This document shows positions 59,441 through 64,000 of a stretch of 64,000 bases of DNA, one piece after another. The notes below the pieces were generated by a model. That model was not told the DNA's origin. It was given only the letters and a program-made list of their open reading frames with translations, and ran no database searches. The translations under genes and the position numbers were made by a program. This stretch comes from Candidatus Heimdallarchaeota archaeon (lineage in GTDB: Archaea; Asgardarchaeota; Heimdallarchaeia; Hodarchaeales; Hodarchaeaceae): NCBI GenBank assembly GCA_019057635.1, contig DXJL01000104.1:43512-107511 (forward strand), in the 5' to 3' direction. Each line of letters begins with the position of its first letter. Position 1 is the first letter of the stretch.

Positions 59441-60652
59441 TCAATCCTCCTCAAAACTATCCATGGTGTTATTATCATATCCTTCTGACTCTTGATCCCC
59501 TTCAGTTTCATTTTCCTCAAATTTGATGTCGCTTTCCAACGATTCTGATTGAGGTTCCTCTGATGTTTCAGTAAGAGGAGTAAATTCTTGCACTTCCGAT
59601 TCAGCATTAGATTTTGTGTCTTCATCTTGAATTTCTTCAGGAATTAGATCCCCACTAGCAGTGACGAGTGTAACAGAAGTTATTCCAAATCCGACATCAA
59701 TTGAATCAATAATCCGCCTGTAGAAAGTCCCCTGGAAGAAAATATTATAGAAAATGGCAATAATTGTTACGATCAGTGAAACATTCACAACACAGAAGAT
59801 TACTAGATCGAAGATTAGTTGCAATTTTGGGAGAAGATCTTCAACAGCTGTGGCTCCCAATCCAATGATTGCACCAACAGTAATAATACCAGCAGTTAAA
59901 TTCACCACTTTTTTGCCTACGAGCCAATTCAATTTTGTGAATGAATTATAAGCCTTTAATTTAGCATCTACTAGCATCCAACCAACGGGATATACTAAGG
60001 TGAATATTAAAGGTACCAAGAAAAAAATAACTAGTGTTCTAATTAAGAAAAGCAACCAGTCACGGCCAGGATTTAGTATCGATGATGGATTTCCTCCTAA
60101 AATGATCCCTGCTATCAGTTGTAATAAAAATGCGGAGAGGGAGACCCAGGCGATGATCAAGGCAATATATTTGTTCAAAATATGGGGCATAGCAATTTTT
60201 CGTTTTTCTACAGGCACATATTCTAGATAGTGAACGTGTCCTTTTGTGAATAATAACTTCAGAATTTTATTATCAACAAGGTAGTGGGCTGCCTTAGGAG
60301 TTACTTCAATCCCCACAAGAAACCAAAGATAAATTTCTAAAAAGGCAATTCCAAAACTAATCAGAATTCCAATTACATTCGGGTAGATAGTAAACGAAAA
60401 AAGCTCAATACCACGACTCGTTCCTGTAGTAAAAAGATAAGGTCCAAGAAAGAAAAAAAGCGAAATAATCGATAACACCACGGATATTATTATCCCAGAA
60501 GGTGCAAATTTGAATTCTGGATGTCTTAACCCGTTAAACATCTCTTTCAAAGTTGTTATCATATGCTTTTGTATTTTATATCGTCTAGTTAGTTCACCTT
60601 TTTGTATACTAATCTCATCAGTCATTGGATCAAGATCTCCTTTATTAAACAT
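59441..60652 (-). CDS. polytopic membrane protein with acidic C-terminal tail
   Basis: ~8 hydrophobic segments; C-terminal ~70 aa acidic. Confidence 0.7.
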   Translation of the reverse strand: MFNKGDLDPMTDEISIQKGELTRRYKIQKHMITTLKEMFNGLRHPEFKFAPSGIIISVVLSIISLFFFLGPYLFTTGTSRGIELFSFTIYPNVIGILISFGIAFLEIYLWFLVGIEVTPKAAHYLVDNKILKLLFTKGHVHYLEYVPVEKRKIAMPHILNKYIALIIAWVSLSAFLLQLIAGIILGGNPSSILNPGRDWLLFLIRTLVIFFLVPLIFTLVYPVGWMLVDAKLKAYNSFTKLNWLVGKKVVNLTAGIITVGAIIGLGATAVEDLLPKLQLIFDLVIFCVVNVSLIVTIIAIFYNIFFQGTFYRRIIDSIDVGFGITSVTLVTASGDLIPEEIQDEDTKSNAESEVQEFTPLTETSEEPQSESLESDIKFEENETEGDQESEGYDNNTMDSFEED

Positions 60653-60720
60653 TCTTACAGTGCTCTCCGATTAATTTACGATTGTAATTACCAATTATCC
60701 TTCGTCAGAATTCATGATTA

Positions 60721-62829
60721 TTAATGTCTTCTTTTTCCCCAATCAAAACTTTTCCAGCTTGAATCAGATTTTTTATCGTCTTTCTGATCGATGAGGACAG
60801 AATTTCGTAGCTTTGCAGAATCGACTTGGGCCAATTTAAAGCTTATATTTTGCTCAAGTGTCTGTAGTGACTCTTCGAAAGATTTCGATTCCACTCCTAT
60901 TTCTTTTAGCTTTGGCAAAATCAATTCGTTAAATTGAGTTGATATAGTCTTTAAATATTCAATAATTTTCACTAAAGCTTCGCCATTAAGAGAAATGGAC
61001 GATTTAGTTACTTCACCAGAGGGGAGTTCAAGTGATTCTTCCTCCACCATTTCACCTGGTGTAAAGACGATTGTGGAAGATTCTGACTCCCTTTCGTCAC
61101 TTACAAAATCTGTACTGATAATTTCAATACTATGATCAATGGAAATTATGGTTCCTTCGCCTTCCTTCCATAATAATCCTTTAACGGGTTCAGTATGACG
61201 ACAAACTTCTTTTACATTGATTATGTTTGGACCATCTAACTCCATTTGGAAAAGAACATTTTTTGCTGCAAAAAACAATTGCGAGTTATCTACAACTTTA
61301 ATGCATTGGATCGACGCAGAGGAGGTGTAAGATCCAATCTTACGATTTGTTGTCTTTTCTAGCAATAATATCTCCCCATTATCAAGACCTACGACATTAT
61401 AAGCAAATTCAAGCGTTGTATATATGGACTTAACTGGTGCAGAAACTTTTAAAGAGCTAATTAACTTACCTGAAGGGTTCCAAAAACGTACGAGTTTATC
61501 ATCAGATCCAGATACGATGACTTCATCATTTAGAAAGAACACCGTACTAATGTAATCGTCATGAGCCGCCCAGCTAGTTATTTTTTTACCCTCTGTATTG
61601 AAAATATGAATACTATTATCTCCACTACAACCTGCTGCAAAGAAGGTTTCTGAAGGAGATAATGCCAATGTTGTTACGAGAGGAACTTCCTTGATTCGTT
61701 TCAATTCCGTTCTTTGTGTTAATTGAAAGAGAGAAATACTATCATCGAATGACCCCGCAATGATTGTTTGTGTTCCTGAAATATAGGCCACTGAAGATAC
61801 TGTTTCCGAATGTGAAGTGAGACTTTCATCATTACCCGAATTAAAGTCCAATCTATGAACAGCATTATCTCCTGATCCATACACTAGAGAATGATTATCT
61901 AAAAATGTTACTGATTCTACTGTCTTCGAACGGCCTTTTGCTGTATCTAGAATCTGTCCTGATTTAGAAAATTGAGAAATACTATTTTCTCCTGATCCTC
62001 TGAGAATGTTACCATGCAAAGTAATTATTGGATTACATCCCGAGAGTTCTTGCGGAGTTAATTCAAGCTGACCTGTCGGCATATCAACGAACAGTAAGTA
62101 TCTGTCACCAGAGACAACAATAATTCTGTGTTGGGAACTGAAAATGACACTTTGAGGAGTGAATTTAAGTTTGAAACCAAATTTCGGCTTGAAATTAAGA
62201 TCATGGACTTTACCTGTTCCATCTTCGGATACTGTTATGATATCCTGTCCATCTCTATGAATTGAAGTGATTAATCCATCGTGTATTTGGTATTCCTGAA
62301 TGATTTCTCGTTCATCACAATCTATTACTGCAATGCTCCCATTACGCTTTGGAATACCTACAGTATGGTTATCAAGCCATATTAAGGAATCACCAGAGAC
62401 ATTATCCACAACAACACGAGTACCTATACTATCAGTGTCATGATTGTAGATATACAACTCATCATCAAATGTGACTATAGCTGTCTTTGAACTATCGGGG
62501 CTAGTTCCAAGAAGACTTCGGAAGACTTTACCTTCTCCTATTTCTCGTTTTGAGTTCTTTCTTAAATCATGTGCATATGCTTTTGAAGAATCAGCAAGAA
62601 CTACAATGAGTTTTTTGTCATCAGGTGTCACTTCTAAACCTTCGATTGCTTCTGGGAAAAAAAATAACACCTTTTGCTGTTTCATTTCATCCCAGATCCT
62701 CACTGTCCCATCAAATGAACACGACGCAAATCGATTTGAGTGATGAAAGGCAGCTAGTCTCATCACACTAAATTTGTGGCCAGTAACACCAGAGAATAAC
62801 ATTTTAGGTCTAGACTTCATGATATTCAC
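60721..62829 (-). CDS. WD40-repeat beta-propeller protein (702 aa) with C-terminal helical region
   Basis: 'GHKFSVMRLAAFHHSNRFASCSFDGTVRIWD', 'HDDYISTVFFLNDEVIVSGSDDKLVRFWN'. Confidence 0.88.
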   Translation of the reverse strand: MNIMKSRPKMLFSGVTGHKFSVMRLAAFHHSNRFASCSFDGTVRIWDEMKQQKVLFFFPEAIEGLEVTPDDKKLIVVLADSSKAYAHDLRKNSKREIGEGKVFRSLLGTSPDSSKTAIVTFDDELYIYNHDTDSIGTRVVVDNVSGDSLIWLDNHTVGIPKRNGSIAVIDCDEREIIQEYQIHDGLITSIHRDGQDIITVSEDGTGKVHDLNFKPKFGFKLKFTPQSVIFSSQHRIIVVSGDRYLLFVDMPTGQLELTPQELSGCNPIITLHGNILRGSGENSISQFSKSGQILDTAKGRSKTVESVTFLDNHSLVYGSGDNAVHRLDFNSGNDESLTSHSETVSSVAYISGTQTIIAGSFDDSISLFQLTQRTELKRIKEVPLVTTLALSPSETFFAAGCSGDNSIHIFNTEGKKITSWAAHDDYISTVFFLNDEVIVSGSDDKLVRFWNPSGKLISSLKVSAPVKSIYTTLEFAYNVVGLDNGEILLLEKTTNRKIGSYTSSASIQCIKVVDNSQLFFAAKNVLFQMELDGPNIINVKEVCRHTEPVKGLLWKEGEGTIISIDHSIEIISTDFVSDERESESSTIVFTPGEMVEEESLELPSGEVTKSSISLNGEALVKIIEYLKTISTQFNELILPKLKEIGVESKSFEESLQTLEQNISFKLAQVDSAKLRNSVLIDQKDDKKSDSSWKSFDWGKRRH

Positions 62830-63004
62830 CTCACGACTGTAAACTTTTTTTTCTTTTGGGTAATTATTCTATAAAATATTTGTATCTAAAGAACAAATGG
62901 CATATATACTGGTTATAACAAATTTACGGGGTTGAAAATAAGAGAACTATGTCAAAAACAGTTGGTTCTCTAAAAGATACTCTATTCCATAATGAAAACT
63001 GGGT

Positions 63005-64000
63005 TTGGAAGTATTGAAAAACGAAGATATTCAACAACGTCGAAGTGGGATCCTTCTGCATCCGACAAGCTTACCGGGCAACCATGGGATCGGAGATATT
63101 GGTCCAGAATTATACCGATTTATAGATTACTTACATAAATATGGACAAACTCTTTGGCAAATTCTGCCTCTAGGACCGACAGGGTATGGAAATTCTCCTT
63201 ATCAATGCTTCTCTGCTTTTGCAGGTAATCCATTACTAATAAGTCCTCAAATACTAATGCAAATGGATTTATTAACAAAACATGATTCTACTCCTCCTAA
63301 ATTTAGTAACAAGTCACGAATTGAATACGAATCTGTTATTACTTATAAACAAAAAATAATCGAAATTGCTTATAGAAATTACACTCAGAAGGCTGATCCT
63401 ACCTTAGAAGCTGAATTAAATAATTTTATTGAAGTTCACGGTTATTGGCTAAACGAATTTGCATTATTCATGTCATTAAAAAAAGCTAACAATATGAAAT
63501 CATGGATTGAATGGAAAACTTCTTTTAAAAAACGAGAGCCATCTACAATCGCAAAATGGATCGAAAACAACACATATGATATTGAGCTGTTTAAATTTTC
63601 CCAATATTTATTCTTTAAACAATGGGAGATGGCGAAAAAGTATGCGAATCAAAGAAACGTAAAAATTGTAGGGGACATCCCTATTTTCGTTGCTTATGAT
63701 TCCGTTGATGTCTGGTCTAATCCTGATTTATATTTTCTGGATGATGAAGGGGAATTACTATTTGTTGCTGGAGTCCCACCTGACTACTTCTCCGAAACAG
63801 GGCAAAGATGGGGGAACCCATTATATCGATGGGACGAAATGAAGAAGAATGGCTATGAGTGGTGGTTAAAAAGAATCAAACACAATTTGGAACAAGTAGA
63901 CATCCTTCGAATTGATCATTTCAGAGGTTTTGAATCTTTTTGGCAGATTTCTGCTGAAGAAGAAACAGCTGTGGAGGGGAAGTGGATTAAAGGACCTGGA
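63005..64000 (+). CDS. malQ: 4-alpha-glucanotransferase (GH77), partial, runs off window end
   Basis: not in ORF track (no stop in window); translates 'RRSGILLHPTSLPGNHGIGDIGPELYRFIDYL...LGPTGYGNSPYQCFSAFAGNPLLIS...DIPIFVAYDSVDVWSNPDLYFLD...IDHFRGFESFWQI...KGPG'; TTG starts at 63005 or 63014. Confidence 0.92.
   Translation, partial: MEVLKNEDIQQRRSGILLHPTSLPGNHGIGDIGPELYRFIDYLHKYGQTLWQILPLGPTGYGNSPYQCFSAFAGNPLLISPQILMQMDLLTKHDSTPPKFSNKSRIEYESVITYKQKIIEIAYRNYTQKADPTLEAELNNFIEVHGYWLNEFALFMSLKKANNMKSWIEWKTSFKKREPSTIAKWIENNTYDIELFKFSQYLFFKQWEMAKKYANQRNVKIVGDIPIFVAYDSVDVWSNPDLYFLDDEGELLFVAGVPPDYFSETGQRWGNPLYRWDEMKKNGYEWWLKRIKHNLEQVDILRIDHFRGFESFWQISAEEETAVEGKWIKGPG

Noticed and set aside
1-64000. 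CRISPR arrays, rRNA, tRNA
   Set aside because: No regular repeat-spacer pattern, no rRNA-like sequence, and no convincing cloverleaf/T-loop in the intergenic regions read by eye; tRNAscan would be needed to exclude tRNAs.

Overview
The window is 64 kb of AT-rich archaeal DNA. The archaeal calls rest on RadA, Orc1/Cdc6, a Taw1/TYW1-type radical SAM enzyme, THEP1, a COG1340-like coiled-coil protein and a DUF47+PiT pair. The gene style is compatible with an Asgard archaeon, but that is inference. Most of it is ordinary, densely packed chromosome: transporters, hydrogenase maturation genes (hypE, hypC, hypF), sugar, glycerol and amino-acid enzymes, two M48 proteases, a Ca2+ P-type ATPase, a histidine kinase and a response regulator. 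No CRISPR array, rRNA, convincing tRNA or intact mobile element was found. Four places stand out. (1) At 29322-29354, a MoxR-type AAA+ gene ends at a canonical -1 slippery heptamer (A_AAA_AAC) followed directly by TAG and then a GC-rich stem-loop. A -1 shift joins it in frame to a vWA-domain ORF whose open frame has no ATG/GTG upstream. This is a candidate programmed frameshift that would make a MoxR-vWA fusion. (2) The PiT phosphate permease gene (14394-15491) is continuous in one frame except for two in-frame TAG codons 44 codons apart. It is either amber recoding or a very young pseudogene. (3) A hairpin resembling an IS200/IS605 end abuts the orc1/cdc6 start codon, next to a ~700 bp AT-rich gap that is a candidate origin. 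(4) A membrane protein combines an RGG-rich N-terminus with C-terminal zinc ribbons. All calls come from reading the sequence and supplied translations; no searches were run.
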